Of a stretch of DNA of 64,000 nt, positions 25,694 to 35,196 are shown piece by piece; within the stretch, counting starts at the first letter, position 1; the number at the start of each line of letters is the position of its first letter. The stretch comes from Georgenia sp. EYE_87 (lineage in GTDB: Bacteria; Actinomycetota; Actinomycetes; Actinomycetales; Actinomycetaceae). A program made the translations under genes and the position numbers. The stretch lies in the NCBI RefSeq assembly GCF_023148685.1, contig NZ_JAHXNL010000001.1, positions 186,001 to 250,000 on the forward strand, written 5' to 3'. A model generated the notes under the pieces. The model was not told where the DNA came from. It did not search any database and saw only the letters and a program-made list of their open reading frames with translations.

Positions 25694-25874
25694 GACCGCT
25701 CTCCTCCCGTCTCCGCCCGGCAGCGTCGTTGCGCCGGGCGCGGCCCCGAGCAGCCGCAGCCGCGGCGGCGCGAGACGCGTGGTGCGCCGATCATGTGGCC
25801 GATCTCTGACTTTGACAACCCCGGCGCGCGAGCGGGGAGCGGACGCGCGGGAAGTCGCCGGCCGGGAGAGGGTG

Positions 25875-25903
25875 GGTACGAGCCGGTACGAGCCGGTACG
25901 AGG
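25875..25903 (+). repeat. 10-bp tandem repeat next to a start codon
   Basis: The unit AGCCGGTACG occurs twice (25881-25900) with degenerate half units on both sides, immediately before the GGGAGGG ribosome-binding region of the DUF1810 gene. Confidence 0.5.
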
Positions 25904-25914
25904 GAGGGACGGCC

Positions 25915-26340
25915 GTGGACGACCCCTACGACCTTGAGCGTTTCGTCACCGCCCAGGACGACGGCGGAACCTACGACCGCGCGCTCGCGGAGCTGCGCCG
26001 GGGCCGGAAGACGAGCCACTGGATGTGGTTCGTCCTGCCGCAGATCGCCGGCCTCGGGCACAGCCCGATGGCCCGGGCGTACGCCATCTCCTCGCTGGAC
26101 GAGGCGCGCGCCTACCTGGCCCACCCGGTGCTCGGCCCGCGGCTGCGCGAGTGCGCCGAGGTGGTCGCCGCGTCCGACGCGCCCACCGCGCAGGCGCTCC
26201 TCGGGGGCGTCGACGCCGTCAAGCTGCGCTCGTCGATGACGTTGTTCGCCCGCGCCGACCCGGACGAGCCGGCCTTCCGGCGCGTGCTCGAGCGGTACTT
26301 CGACGGCCTCGAGGACGAACGCACGCTCGAGCTGCTGTGA
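25915..26340 (+). CDS. DUF1810 family protein
   Basis: A 141-residue protein with the family hallmarks (YDLERFVTAQDDG near the start, SHWMWFVLPQIAGLGHSP, then KLRSSMTLFARA). DUF1810 proteins are small cytosolic proteins of unknown function, sometimes called calpastatins in annotation without biochemical support. The GTG 25915 start follows GAGGGAGGG. The hairpin CGGGGC/GCCCCG at 26343-26360 directly after the stop may end the transcript. Confidence 0.87.
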   Translation: MDDPYDLERFVTAQDDGGTYDRALAELRRGRKTSHWMWFVLPQIAGLGHSPMARAYAISSLDEARAYLAHPVLGPRLRECAEVVAASDAPTAQALLGGVDAVKLRSSMTLFARADPDEPAFRRVLERYFDGLEDERTLELL

Positions 26341-26380
26341 CGCGGGGCGGTGCCGCCCCGGCGCCTACACTCGAGGCGCT

Positions 26381-27505
26381 ATGCAGTGCTCCTACTTCGA
26401 CGCGGTCGCGTGCCGCTCGTGCACGCTCATGGGTCAGGCCTACCCCAGCCAGCTGGCGGCCAAGCAGCGGCACTGCGCGCACCTCCTCGAGCCGTACCCG
26501 GACCTGGAGTGGCTGCCCACCGTGGCCAGCCGGGAGTCCGGGTACCGCAACAAGGCGAAGATGGTCGTGTCCGGCACGGTCGAGGAGCCGCTGCTCGGCA
26601 TCCTCGACGCCGCCGGCGAGGGCATCGACCTGACCAGCTGCGGGATCACCGGCGAGGAGCTGCGGGACGCCTTCCCGGTGCTGGCCGCGCTCGTCACCCG
26701 GGCCCGGCTCACGCCGTACGACGTGCCCCGGCGCCGCGGCGAGCTCAAGTACGTGCTGCTGACCGTCTCGCCCGACGGTGAGCTGATGCTCCGGCTCGTG
26801 CTGCGGTCGACGGAGTCCCTGGTGCGGATCCGCAAGCACCTGCCCTGGCTGCTCGACGTGCTGCCCGCGCTGCGGGTGGTCTCCGTCAACCTCCAGCCCG
26901 AGCACAAGGCGGTGCTCGAGGGGGACGAGGAGATCGTCCTGACCGAGCAGGCCACGCTGCGCATGGCGGTCAACGACGTCGTCCTCCACCTGCGGCCGCA
27001 GAGCTTCTTCCAGACCAACACCGACATCGCGGCCGCCCTGTACCGGCAGGGGCGGGAGTGGGTGGAGGAGGTGGACCCCGCCTCGGTGTGGGACCTGTAC
27101 TGCGGGGTCGGCGGCTTCGCCCTGCACAGCGCGGGCGAGGGCCGGGCGGTCACCGGCATCGAGATCAGCCCGGAGGCGATCGCCAGCGCCGAGGCCAGCC
27201 GCGACGAGGCCGGGCTGCCCGGCGTCCGGTTCGCCGCCGGGGACGCCACGGCGTTCGCGCTGGCGGCGCCCGCCCCGCCCGAGCTCGTCATCGTCAACCC
27301 GCCCCGGCGCGGCATCGGCCCCGACCTGGCCGCGTGGCTGGAGTCCTCGGGCGTGCACCGGGTCGTCTACTCCAGCTGCCGGGCGCAATCCTTGGCGAAG
27401 GACCTCGCCGCGATGCCCTCGCTGCGCCCCCGGCGCGCGCGGGTGCTCGACATGTTCCCGCAGACCACCCACTACGAGGTCATGGTCCTCCTCGAGCGGG
27501 CCTGA
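26381..27505 (+). CDS. rlmC: 23S rRNA (uracil-747-C5)-methyltransferase RlmC
   Basis: A 374-residue RumB-type enzyme that methylates U747 of 23S rRNA using S-adenosylmethionine. The N-terminal Fe-S cluster cysteines are in MQCSYFDAVACRSCTLM. The SAM-binding motif reads DLYCGVGGFAL, and the catalytic part has NPPRRGIGPDL and the nucleophile in YSSCRAQSLAKDL. There is no TRAM domain, which separates it from RlmD. TACACT at 26365-26370 ends 10 nt before the ATG and is a probable -10, giving a very short leader. Confidence 0.93.
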   Translation: MQCSYFDAVACRSCTLMGQAYPSQLAAKQRHCAHLLEPYPDLEWLPTVASRESGYRNKAKMVVSGTVEEPLLGILDAAGEGIDLTSCGITGEELRDAFPVLAALVTRARLTPYDVPRRRGELKYVLLTVSPDGELMLRLVLRSTESLVRIRKHLPWLLDVLPALRVVSVNLQPEHKAVLEGDEEIVLTEQATLRMAVNDVVLHLRPQSFFQTNTDIAAALYRQGREWVEEVDPASVWDLYCGVGGFALHSAGEGRAVTGIEISPEAIASAEASRDEAGLPGVRFAAGDATAFALAAPAPPELVIVNPPRRGIGPDLAAWLESSGVHRVVYSSCRAQSLAKDLAAMPSLRPRRARVLDMFPQTTHYEVMVLLERA

Positions 27506-27574
27506 CGCTGGACCTCGCCGCGCGACGACGCGCACCATGGGAGGAGCCGCGACGCAGCGGCGAGGGGTGGGGCG

Positions 27575-28702
27575 ATGGCACCCGCACGTCTGGCGGGCGC
27601 GGCGGCCGCGGCCGCCGCGGCGGTGCTCGTCGCGTGCTCGGCCACCGTCCCCGGCACGGACCTCGGCGACGGCGACCCACCTGCGCCGTCGCCCCTCCCG
27701 GGCGGGGGGCTCGGCCCCACGCTGGTCGACGTGCTCGACCGAGACCCGGCCGGCTACGGGTTCGAGCACGTGCGGGCGTTCCTGGTGGTCCAGGACGGTC
27801 GGCCGGTGTTCGAGCGCTACCGGGACAGCACGCCGGAGACCACCCACGACGTCCACTCGGTGACCGCGAGCATCATGTCCGTCCTGGTCGGCATCGCGAT
27901 CGAGGAGGGGCACCTGGCCGGGGTCCACCCGACCCTCGGCGAGCTGCTCCCGGACCACGCGGCCCAGATGCCCGACGGCGTCAGCTCCGTGACGCTGGAG
28001 CACCTCCTGACCATGACCGGCGGTCTGCCGGCCGCCCCGTTCGACGCCGGGGGCCCGGGCGACGTGGTCGGCGGGGTGCTGGCCGACGGGCTGCGGTTCG
28101 CGCCGGGGGAGCGGTTCGTCCACTCCGACCGCGGCGCCCACCTCGTCTCCGCCGTCCTGGCCGAGGCCACGGGCACCAGCGTGCTCGCGTTCGCCCGCGA
28201 GCGTCTCTTCGACCCCCTCGAGATCGTCACCGAGCCGGCGGCGGAGCCGGTCGCCGTCGCCGGGAACCAGGCCGCGTACGACCGCGCGGCGTTCGCCTGG
28301 CCGGTGGACGCGCAGGGGCGCCACCTCGGCGCGTCCCACCTCAAGCTCACCGCGTCGGACCTGGTGCGGATCGGCCGGCTCATGGCCGAGGGAGGCCGCC
28401 GGGAAGGCCGCCAGCTCGTCCCGGAGTGGTGGGTCGCCGCGTCGACGAACCTCCAGGCCGAGCCGGCCGGCTCGGTCCGGGTGACCGAGGGGTACGGCTA
28501 CCTGTGGTGGGTCACGACGGCGGACGGGCGGGACGCCTTCGCCGCCCTCGGGCACGGCGGCCAGCTCGTCGAGGTGGTCCCGGAGCTCGAGCTCGTCGTC
28601 GTGGCCCTCAGCGCCGTCCCGGCGCAGACCTCCGAGGTCCTCGACGCCGCCGCCCTCCTGGCTCTCGTGGACGAGGTGGTCGCGCCCGGGCTCGCGCCCT
28701 GA
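27575..28702 (+). CDS. Beta-lactamase-fold lipoprotein with degenerate active site
   Basis: A 375-residue serine-hydrolase (class C beta-lactamase/PBP4*) homologue. The lipobox is LVAC at residues 18-21, so it is probably anchored outside the membrane. The active-site motif SxxK reads S95-V-T-A98, so the general-base lysine is absent. The second motif YxN reads HSD near residue 185, so its tyrosine is also absent. The third motif HGGQ is kept. Either it uses another mechanism or it only binds its ligand. ATG 27575 comes 70 nt after rlmC. Confidence 0.82.
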   Translation: MAPARLAGAAAAAAAAVLVACSATVPGTDLGDGDPPAPSPLPGGGLGPTLVDVLDRDPAGYGFEHVRAFLVVQDGRPVFERYRDSTPETTHDVHSVTASIMSVLVGIAIEEGHLAGVHPTLGELLPDHAAQMPDGVSSVTLEHLLTMTGGLPAAPFDAGGPGDVVGGVLADGLRFAPGERFVHSDRGAHLVSAVLAEATGTSVLAFARERLFDPLEIVTEPAAEPVAVAGNQAAYDRAAFAWPVDAQGRHLGASHLKLTASDLVRIGRLMAEGGRREGRQLVPEWWVAASTNLQAEPAGSVRVTEGYGYLWWVTTADGRDAFAALGHGGQLVEVVPELELVVVALSAVPAQTSEVLDAAALLALVDEVVAPGLAP

Positions 28703-28768
28703 GCCGGAACCTCGTCAGACGTGCCGAAACCCCTGACGCGTCGGGCCCGCCGGGCGAAGACTGGGACG

Positions 28769-30139
28769 ATGGACCCCGGCCGCGACGACGCCCTGGATCA
28801 TGCGCACGAGCACGCCCGCCGCTGGCTGGAGAGCCTGCCGGACCGGCCCGTCGCACCCCGTGCCGGCGCGGACGCGGTGGCCGACGCGCTCGGCCGCGAG
28901 CTGCCCGACGGCCCGAGCGACCCGGCGCAGGTGGTGGACCTGCTCGCGCGGGCGTGCGAGCCCGGGCTCACCGCGATGCCGTCCGGGCGGTTCTTCGGCT
29001 TCGTCATCGGCGGGACGCACCCGGCGGGGCTGGCCGCGGACTGGCTGGTCAGCGCCTGGGACCAGAACGCCTGCCTGCGCCAGGTGACGCCCGCCGCCGC
29101 GGCGGTGGAGGAGGTGGCCGGCAGCTGGCTGCTCGACCTGCTGGGACTGCCCGCCGGCAGCGCGGTCGGCTTCGTCACCGGAGCGACGACGGCGAACGTC
29201 ACCGGTCTCCTCGCGGCCCGGGACGCGCTGCTGCGCCGGGCCGGCTGGGACAGCGCGCGGGGCCTGCACGGCGGTCCGGCCGTCCGCGTCCTCGGCGGCG
29301 CCGAGCGGCACGCCTCGGTCGATCTCGCGCTGCGCTACATCGGCCTGGGCACGCCGGAGGCGGTGGGCGTGGACCGGCAGGGCCGGATGCGGCCTGACCT
29401 GCTGCGCCAGGCGCTCGCCGCGCGGCCCGGGCGGGCGGCGATCGTGGTCCTGCAGGCCGGGAACATCCACTCCGGCGACAGCGACCCGTTCGAGGAGTGC
29501 ATCGCCGTCGCGCACGAGGCCGGCGCGTGGGTGCACGTCGACGGCGCGTTCGGGCTGTGGGCGGCCGCGGCGCCGCGCCGGCGGCACCTCACCGCCGGCG
29601 TCGCGGCGGCGGACTCGTGGGCCACCGACGCGCACAAGACCCTGAACGTGCCGTACGACAGCGGGCTGGCCATCGTGCGCGACGCGGACGCGATGCGCGC
29701 CGCCATGGCGGGGCACGGCGCCTACCTGGTCGAGGACGTGGCGGGCGACCCCCAGGAGCGGGTGCCCGAGCTGTCCCGGCGGGCCCGCGGCGTGCCCGTG
29801 TGGGCCGTGCTGCGCGCGCTCGGACGCGCCGGGGTCGCCGACCTCGTGGAGCGGCTGTGCACCCACGCCCGCACGTTCGCCGACGGCGCCGCCGAGCTCG
29901 ACGGGGTCGAGGTGCTCAACGATGTGGTCCTCACGCAGGTCTCCCTCGCCGTCGGCGACGAGGAGCGCACCCGCCGGGTGGTCGAGCACCTGCTGCAGGA
30001 CGGGACCACGTGGATGACCGGTTCGCGCTGGCACGACCGCGCGATCGTCCGCGTCTCGGTCAGCAACTTCTCCACCACCGAGGACGACGTCGCCCGCGGC
30101 CTCGACGCCCTCGCCCGCGCGCTGGCCGCGAGCCGGTAG
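28769..30139 (+). CDS. PLP-dependent decarboxylase/aminotransferase family protein
   Basis: A 456-residue enzyme of the group II pyridoxal-decarboxylase fold (PF00282). The lysine that binds PLP is in DSWATDAHKTLNVPYDSG, and the phosphate-binding part is GFVTGATTANVTGLLAARDAL. GDSDPFEECIAVAHEAGAWVHVDGAFGLW holds the aspartate over the pyridine ring. It may decarboxylate an aromatic amino acid or glutamate-like substrate, or cleave a beta-substituted one; sequence alone does not decide. AAGACT (28757-28762) ends 6 nt before the ATG, a weak leaderless-type -10. Confidence 0.85.
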   Translation: MDPGRDDALDHAHEHARRWLESLPDRPVAPRAGADAVADALGRELPDGPSDPAQVVDLLARACEPGLTAMPSGRFFGFVIGGTHPAGLAADWLVSAWDQNACLRQVTPAAAAVEEVAGSWLLDLLGLPAGSAVGFVTGATTANVTGLLAARDALLRRAGWDSARGLHGGPAVRVLGGAERHASVDLALRYIGLGTPEAVGVDRQGRMRPDLLRQALAARPGRAAIVVLQAGNIHSGDSDPFEECIAVAHEAGAWVHVDGAFGLWAAAAPRRRHLTAGVAAADSWATDAHKTLNVPYDSGLAIVRDADAMRAAMAGHGAYLVEDVAGDPQERVPELSRRARGVPVWAVLRALGRAGVADLVERLCTHARTFADGAAELDGVEVLNDVVLTQVSLAVGDEERTRRVVEHLLQDGTTWMTGSRWHDRAIVRVSVSNFSTTEDDVARGLDALARALAASR

Positions 30140-30189
30140 CCCGGGCACCGGCGTCACGGGCCGGGCGGCCGACAGGGCAGACTGCACCC

Positions 30190-32712
30190 GTGCCCGACCC
30201 GATCGCCCGCCTGCTCGCCGACCCGCCCGACCTGCCGGTGCGTGAGGCGCTGCCCGCCGTCGTGACGGCCGTCCGCGACCACGGCACCGCCGTCGTGCAG
30301 GCCCCGCCCGGCACCGGCAAGACCACCCTGGTCCCGCCCGCCCTCGCCGCCGCGGTCGAGGGCACCGTCGTCGTCACCCAGCCGCGCCGGCTCGCCGCGC
30401 GGGCGGCCGCCCGGCGGCTGGCGTCCCTGATCGGCGAGCCGGTGGGCCGCACCGTCGGCCACACCGTCCGCGGGGACCGGCGCACGAGCGGCGCCACCCG
30501 GGTGGAGGTCGTCACCACGGGGGTCCTGCTGCGCCGCCTGCAGCGGGACCCCGAGCTCCCCGGGGTCGGCGCCGTCGTGCTGGACGAGGTGCACGAGCGC
30601 CACCTCGACGCCGACCTGACGCTGGCCCTGCTCGTGGACGTGCGCGCCAACCTGCGCGAGGACCTGCCGGTGGTCGCCATGTCCGCGACCGTGGAGGCGG
30701 GGCGCACCGCCGGCCTCCTGGGCGGCGGCGCGGCCGCCCCGGTGGTGGAGGTGGCGGGCAGCCTGCACCCGGTTGAGACGATCTGGTGCCCGGCGCCGGC
30801 GCGCGCGGCGCGGACGGACGAGCGCGGCGTCACCCCGGCCTTCCTCGACCACGTGGCGGCGACCGTGCGGCGGGCCCTGGCGGAGCGGGCCGGCGACGTG
30901 CTCGTCTTCCTGCCCGGCGCCGGCGAGGTCGACGGGGTCGCCCGCCGGCTCGCCGGGGTCGACGCCGACGTGCGCCCCCTGCACGGCCGGCTCCCGCACC
31001 GCGAGCAGGACCGGGCGCTGACCGAGGGCTCGCGCCGCCGCGTCGTGGTCTCCACCGCCGTCGCCGAGTCCTCCCTCACCGTGCCCGGCGTGCGCGTCGT
31101 CGTCGACGCCGGGCTCTCGCGCGAGCCCCGCACCGACCACCGCCGCGGCCTGGCCGGACTGGTGACGGTGTCCGTGAGCCGCGCCGCCGCCGAGCAGCGG
31201 GCCGGGCGCGCGGGCCGGGAGGGCCCGGGCGCCGTGTACCGGTGCTGGACCGAGCACGACCACGCCCGCCTGCGCGCCCACCCCCGCCCCGAGATCACCA
31301 CGGCGGATCTGACCGCCTTCGCCCTCGAGCTCGCCTGCTGGGGCGCGCCCGGCGGCGAGGGGCTGGCCCTGCTGGACCCGCCGCCGGAGGCGGCCATGGC
31401 CGCGGCGCGCGCCACGCTGGAGCAGCTGGGCGCGGTCACGCCCGACGGCGGCGTCACCGGCCGCGGCCGGGCCATCGCGGGGGTCGCCGCGGACCCGCGG
31501 CTCGCCCGCGCCCTGATCGACGGCGCGCCCGTGGTCGGGGCGCGCCGTGCCGCGGAGATCGTCGCGCTGCTCGACGAGGACGTCCCAGTCCCCGGCGGGG
31601 ACCTCGTCGCCGGCCTGCGCGCCGTGCGCCGCGGCGGGGCGCCCGCGTGGGAGGCGCAGGCCCGCCGGCTGCGCGAGTCCGTGCCTACCGGCGGCCCGGC
31701 CGCCGGTCGCCCGGCCGGGCGCCCCGGCGCGCAGCTGACCGACGACGTCGCGGTCGGACTGGTCGTCGCCCTGGCCCACCCGGACCGGATCGCGCGCCGC
31801 CGCCCGGGCGGGTCCGCCTACCTCATGGCCTCCGGAACCGGGGCGACGCTGCCGCCCGGCTCCGCGCTGGCCGGGATGCCCTGGCTGGCGGTGGCCGACG
31901 CCGACCGCGGCGCGGGCCGGCGCGACGCCACGGTCCGCTCCGCCGCGCCGCTGGACGAGGATCTCGCCCTCGAGGCCGCGCCGCCGCTGCTGCGGGAGGA
32001 GGAGTCGGTCGTCTGGGAGCAGGGCCAGGTGCTCGCCCGGCGCCGCACGTGGCTCGGCGCGATCGAGGTCTCCTCCGCCGTCGTCCCGGACCCGCCCGCC
32101 GCAGCGGTGGTCGCCGCCGTGCGCGACGGCCTGGCCCGCGACGGCCTGGGCGTGCTGGCGTGGTCGGCCGCCGCGACCAGCCTCCGGCGCCGGCTCGCAT
32201 TCCTCCACGCCGCCCTCGGCGGCCCGTGGCCGGACGTCTCCGACGAGGCCCTGCTCGCCGACGTCGACGCCTGGCTGGGGCCCGACCTGGCGCGGGTGCG
32301 GACGGCGCGGGACCTCGGGCGGATCGACGTCCTGACCGCGCTGCGGCGGCTGCTGCCGTGGCCGGACGCCGCCCGCCTCGACGAGCTCGCGCCGGAGAAG
32401 GTGCGGGTGCCGTCCGGCTCGGAGATCCGCGTCGACTACGACGGCGACCGCGCCGTGCTCGCGGTACGCGTCCAGGAGGTGTTCGGCTGGCGGGGCGCCC
32501 CGCGCCTCGCGGGCGGCCGGGTCCCGCTCGTCCTCGAGCTGCTGTCCCCGGCGCGGCGGCCCGCGGCGGTCACCGCGGACCTGGCGACCTTCTGGGCGCA
32601 GGGGTACCCGCAGGTACGGGCCGAGCTGCGCGGGCGTTACCCCAAGCACGCGTGGCCGGAGGACCCGGCCACGGCGGAGCCCGCGCGCGGAGTGCGGCGG
32701 CCGGCCCGCTGA
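30190..32712 (+). CDS. hrpB: ATP-dependent helicase HrpB
   Basis: An 840-residue DEAH-box RNA helicase. Motif I is GTGKTT at residues 41-46, motif II is DEVHER, motif III SAT, and motif VI reads QRAGRAGREGPG. The HA2-like region and the long HrpB C-terminal domain (ending with FWAQGYPQVRAELRGRYPKHAWPEDP) follow. The substrate of HrpB is unknown in most bacteria. The GTG 30190 start is preceded by CAGACT (30178-30183) 6 nt away, a possible leaderless -10. Confidence 0.92.
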   Translation: MPDPIARLLADPPDLPVREALPAVVTAVRDHGTAVVQAPPGTGKTTLVPPALAAAVEGTVVVTQPRRLAARAAARRLASLIGEPVGRTVGHTVRGDRRTSGATRVEVVTTGVLLRRLQRDPELPGVGAVVLDEVHERHLDADLTLALLVDVRANLREDLPVVAMSATVEAGRTAGLLGGGAAAPVVEVAGSLHPVETIWCPAPARAARTDERGVTPAFLDHVAATVRRALAERAGDVLVFLPGAGEVDGVARRLAGVDADVRPLHGRLPHREQDRALTEGSRRRVVVSTAVAESSLTVPGVRVVVDAGLSREPRTDHRRGLAGLVTVSVSRAAAEQRAGRAGREGPGAVYRCWTEHDHARLRAHPRPEITTADLTAFALELACWGAPGGEGLALLDPPPEAAMAAARATLEQLGAVTPDGGVTGRGRAIAGVAADPRLARALIDGAPVVGARRAAEIVALLDEDVPVPGGDLVAGLRAVRRGGAPAWEAQARRLRESVPTGGPAAGRPAGRPGAQLTDDVAVGLVVALAHPDRIARRRPGGSAYLMASGTGATLPPGSALAGMPWLAVADADRGAGRRDATVRSAAPLDEDLALEAAPPLLREEESVVWEQGQVLARRRTWLGAIEVSSAVVPDPPAAAVVAAVRDGLARDGLGVLAWSAAATSLRRRLAFLHAALGGPWPDVSDEALLADVDAWLGPDLARVRTARDLGRIDVLTALRRLLPWPDAARLDELAPEKVRVPSGSEIRVDYDGDRAVLAVRVQEVFGWRGAPRLAGGRVPLVLELLSPARRPAAVTADLATFWAQGYPQVRAELRGRYPKHAWPEDPATAEPARGVRRPAR

Positions 32713-32733
32713 GGCGAGGCCGTAGCGGCCGGG

Positions 32734-33687
32734 CTACTCCGGGGCGACCTCGCGCACCACGTGGCGCGGCGACGGCGCCTCCGGCTCCTTCCCGCAGCTG
32801 CTCGGCCGGTGCGCGCCCCGCCCGGGGACCGTCTCGACCTCGGCGCGCCAGGCACGGCCCCCGACGGACCAGCGCGTCGACGTCCGCGTCCCGTCCTCCG
32901 CGGCGTCCACCAGCGTCACCGTGGCGGCGCGGTCCTCGCCCGCGGCCCGCCGCACGGCGACCTCGGCGGCCTGGGCGGCAGGGGCCAGCCCGGCCCGTCC
33001 GCGCAGCGCGTCGGGAAGCAGCCGCCCGCCGGCGTGGGCGTCCACGAGCTCGCGGCCACGGGTCGCGGGGAGGCGCCCGTAGACCAGCCCCTCGGGCAGC
33101 ACCAGGGTGTTCGGCGCGAACCGGTGCCCACCGACGTGGCTGACCTCCCACGTCCGCGCGGGCTCGAGGGCGGCCAGCGCGGTGACGAGCGGGCGGCCGA
33201 GCTCGCCGCAGCAGGCGTCGCGCCGGGCGTGCGTGCACACGAGGTACTGGGTCTCCAGCGGCTCCCACCCGTCGGGCACGACCCCGGACCGCAGGGTGTC
33301 GAGGAGCGCGGGAAGCTTCCACCCGAACAGGCGGGAGACGGCGCCGACGGTGGTGCGGGCGCCGTGCGCGGCGGTGCCGTCGAGGGCGACCAGCATCACC
33401 GTCGGCCGGCGTGGGATCCCGTGGCGGGCGCCGGGGCGGCGCACGAGCAGCGTGGTCACCCCGAGCGGGCCGAGGACGGTGGACAGGCGCGCGCCGAGGG
33501 GCACGGCGGTGCCGTCCGGGTCGGAGAAGGGGGCGTCGCGCAGCACCTTGGTGCCCCACGGGCCACCGTGCTCGAGGACGAGGTAGCCGGTGACCGTCGA
33601 CGCGGTGCCGTGGAGGTCCTCGTCGGCCTCGAGGCTCAGCCGGCTGCACGCGAGCGGGCGGGGGCTGGTCACCTCGGCGGTCGTCAC
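32734..33687 (-). CDS. Sucrase/ferredoxin-like family protein
   Basis: A 317-residue protein of the Suc_Fer-like family (PF06999), a thioredoxin-like ferredoxin relative. The hallmarks are VCTHARRDACCGELGRPL and SHVGGHRFAPNTLVLPEG, which supply the cysteines and histidine thought to bind a [2Fe-2S] cluster. The role is unknown; the historic name is misleading because no sucrase activity is established. TAGACT (33695-33700) ends 7 nt before the GTG, so a leaderless mRNA is likely. Confidence 0.87.
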   Translation of the reverse strand: MTTAEVTSPRPLACSRLSLEADEDLHGTASTVTGYLVLEHGGPWGTKVLRDAPFSDPDGTAVPLGARLSTVLGPLGVTTLLVRRPGARHGIPRRPTVMLVALDGTAAHGARTTVGAVSRLFGWKLPALLDTLRSGVVPDGWEPLETQYLVCTHARRDACCGELGRPLVTALAALEPARTWEVSHVGGHRFAPNTLVLPEGLVYGRLPATRGRELVDAHAGGRLLPDALRGRAGLAPAAQAAEVAVRRAAGEDRAATVTLVDAAEDGTRTSTRWSVGGRAWRAEVETVPGRGAHRPSSCGKEPEAPSPRHVVREVAPE

Positions 33688-33717
33688 AGCGCCGAGTCTA
33701 GGGGTGGGCCTCGCGGC

Positions 33718-35073
33718 CTACGGGCGGGCGACGGGCCGGTCGCCGTCCTCCTCCGGGCCCGGCCCGGCGTCGGCGGGGGCCGCCCGGTCGGGGCGAAGTG
33801 TCGCCACCGCCGGTCCCGCGGCCGGGTCCGACCGGTCGCCCCGGGCGGGACGCGCCGGTGTCGCCGCGGGGACCACGCCCTGGGGGCCGCTGTCGGTTGT
33901 CGGCGGTGGCGCGCCGTCGTCCGACCCGGCCGCGCCGTCCTGCCGGGCCGCGCCGTCGTCCGACCGGGCCCCGCCGTCGTCCGACCGGGCCCCGCCGTCG
34001 TCCGACCGGGCCGCGCCGCCGTCCCGGCGGTCCGACTCGAGAAAGACGTTGAGCCAGCCGGCGCGGGGCTCGGTGGTGATGAGCAGGCTCTGGAAGAACA
34101 GCGTCAGCGGCACGGCCAGGATCGCGCCCAGGGGGCCGACCACGAAGGACCAGAACACCAGGGAGAGGAACGTGACGGTCGGGTTCAGCCCCACGGCGTC
34201 CCCGACGAACTTGGGCTGGATCAGCGACTGCAGCGTGAAGTTGATGACGGAGTAGACGACGATCACCCAGACCATCGTGGCCACGTCGCCCTCCAGCAGC
34301 GCGAGCAGCGCGGGCGGCACCAGGCCGATGACGAAGCCGATGTTCGGGATGTAGTTGGTGACGAAGGCGAGGATGCCCCAGGTGAGGGCGAGCGGGACGC
34401 CCAGGAGGGCGAGGGCGACCACGTCGAGGGCGGCCACGACGAGACCGAAGACGGTGGAGACCACCCAGTAGGTCCGCACGCGTCGGGCGAAGTCGGACAG
34501 CGCCGCCGCCACTCGTGGGCGGGCGGCCCGCAGCCGGTCGGAGCGGTTGCGCACGGCCGATAGGTCGAGGGACAGGAAGAACATCACCATGACCACGAGC
34601 AGCACCTGCGAGGAGGCGGCGCCCAGGTAGTCGAGGAGGTCCCCGGCGAGCGCGACGAGGTCCACACCGGCGAGGACGTCCCCGACGCGGGTCGCGTCGA
34701 CCCCGAGCGTGGCCAGCCAGGCGAGCGCGCGCTCGTACAGGGCCGGGAAGTCGTCGGCGTAGCGGGGGAGCGCGCCGGAGAGCTGGACGACGGCGAAACC
34801 GGTCGCCAGGACGAGCACCAGGAGCAGCGCGTACAGGCCGAGGAGCACGACGCCCGACGCGACGAGCGGGTGCCAGCCGCGGGCCACCAGCCGCCGCTGG
34901 AGCGGGTGGGCGGCCAGGACAAGGGTCAGGGCCAGGAAGGCGGGGGCGAAGATGCCCGAGACGGCGTGGAGGCCGGCGGCGGCCACCACCAGCGCGGCGG
35001 CGACGACGGCGAGCACCAGTCCCGCACCCGGGCGGACCCCCGCGGCCCGGCCGGGCGGCTCGGTGCTGGTCAT
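33718..35073 (-). CDS. AI-2E family transporter with repetitive C-terminal tail
   Basis: A 451-residue permease with about eight spans and family motifs (TNYIPNIGFVIGLVPPALLA; NFTLQSLIQPKFVGDAVGLNP). The last 95 residues are an Asp/Gly/Ala/Arg/Pro-rich cytoplasmic tail with repeats of GGARSDD. ATG 35073 has AAAGGGG upstream. Transport substrate unknown. It differs from the copy at 18523-19737, so the two are not recent duplicates. Confidence 0.87.
   Translation of the reverse strand: MTSTEPPGRAAGVRPGAGLVLAVVAAALVVAAAGLHAVSGIFAPAFLALTLVLAAHPLQRRLVARGWHPLVASGVVLLGLYALLLVLVLATGFAVVQLSGALPRYADDFPALYERALAWLATLGVDATRVGDVLAGVDLVALAGDLLDYLGAASSQVLLVVMVMFFLSLDLSAVRNRSDRLRAARPRVAAALSDFARRVRTYWVVSTVFGLVVAALDVVALALLGVPLALTWGILAFVTNYIPNIGFVIGLVPPALLALLEGDVATMVWVIVVYSVINFTLQSLIQPKFVGDAVGLNPTVTFLSLVFWSFVVGPLGAILAVPLTLFFQSLLITTEPRAGWLNVFLESDRRDGGAARSDDGGARSDDGGARSDDGAARQDGAAGSDDGAPPPTTDSGPQGVVPAATPARPARGDRSDPAAGPAVATLRPDRAAPADAGPGPEEDGDRPVARP
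33952..34014. repeat. 21-bp tandem repeat, three units, in the permease tail
   Basis: Three near-identical units of GCCGTCGTCCGACCGGGCC plus CC or GC encode the protein repeat GGARSDD on the - strand. Degenerate units flank it on both sides. Copy number may vary between strains. Confidence 0.75.
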
Positions 35074-35196
35074 CGTGCCCCTTTCCGGACCCTGCTGGCG
35101 TGCACATGATCGCACGCGGCGGCCGCCCCACCGTGGGGCGTCCGGGGCGTCGGCGAGCGGTCCGGCCCACCGGCCGGCACCTCGGACGCGCCGGCG

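Noticed and set aside
25875-25903. Phase-variable promoter repeat
   Set aside because: The 10-bp repeat has only two full units; too few for a confident variation mechanism.
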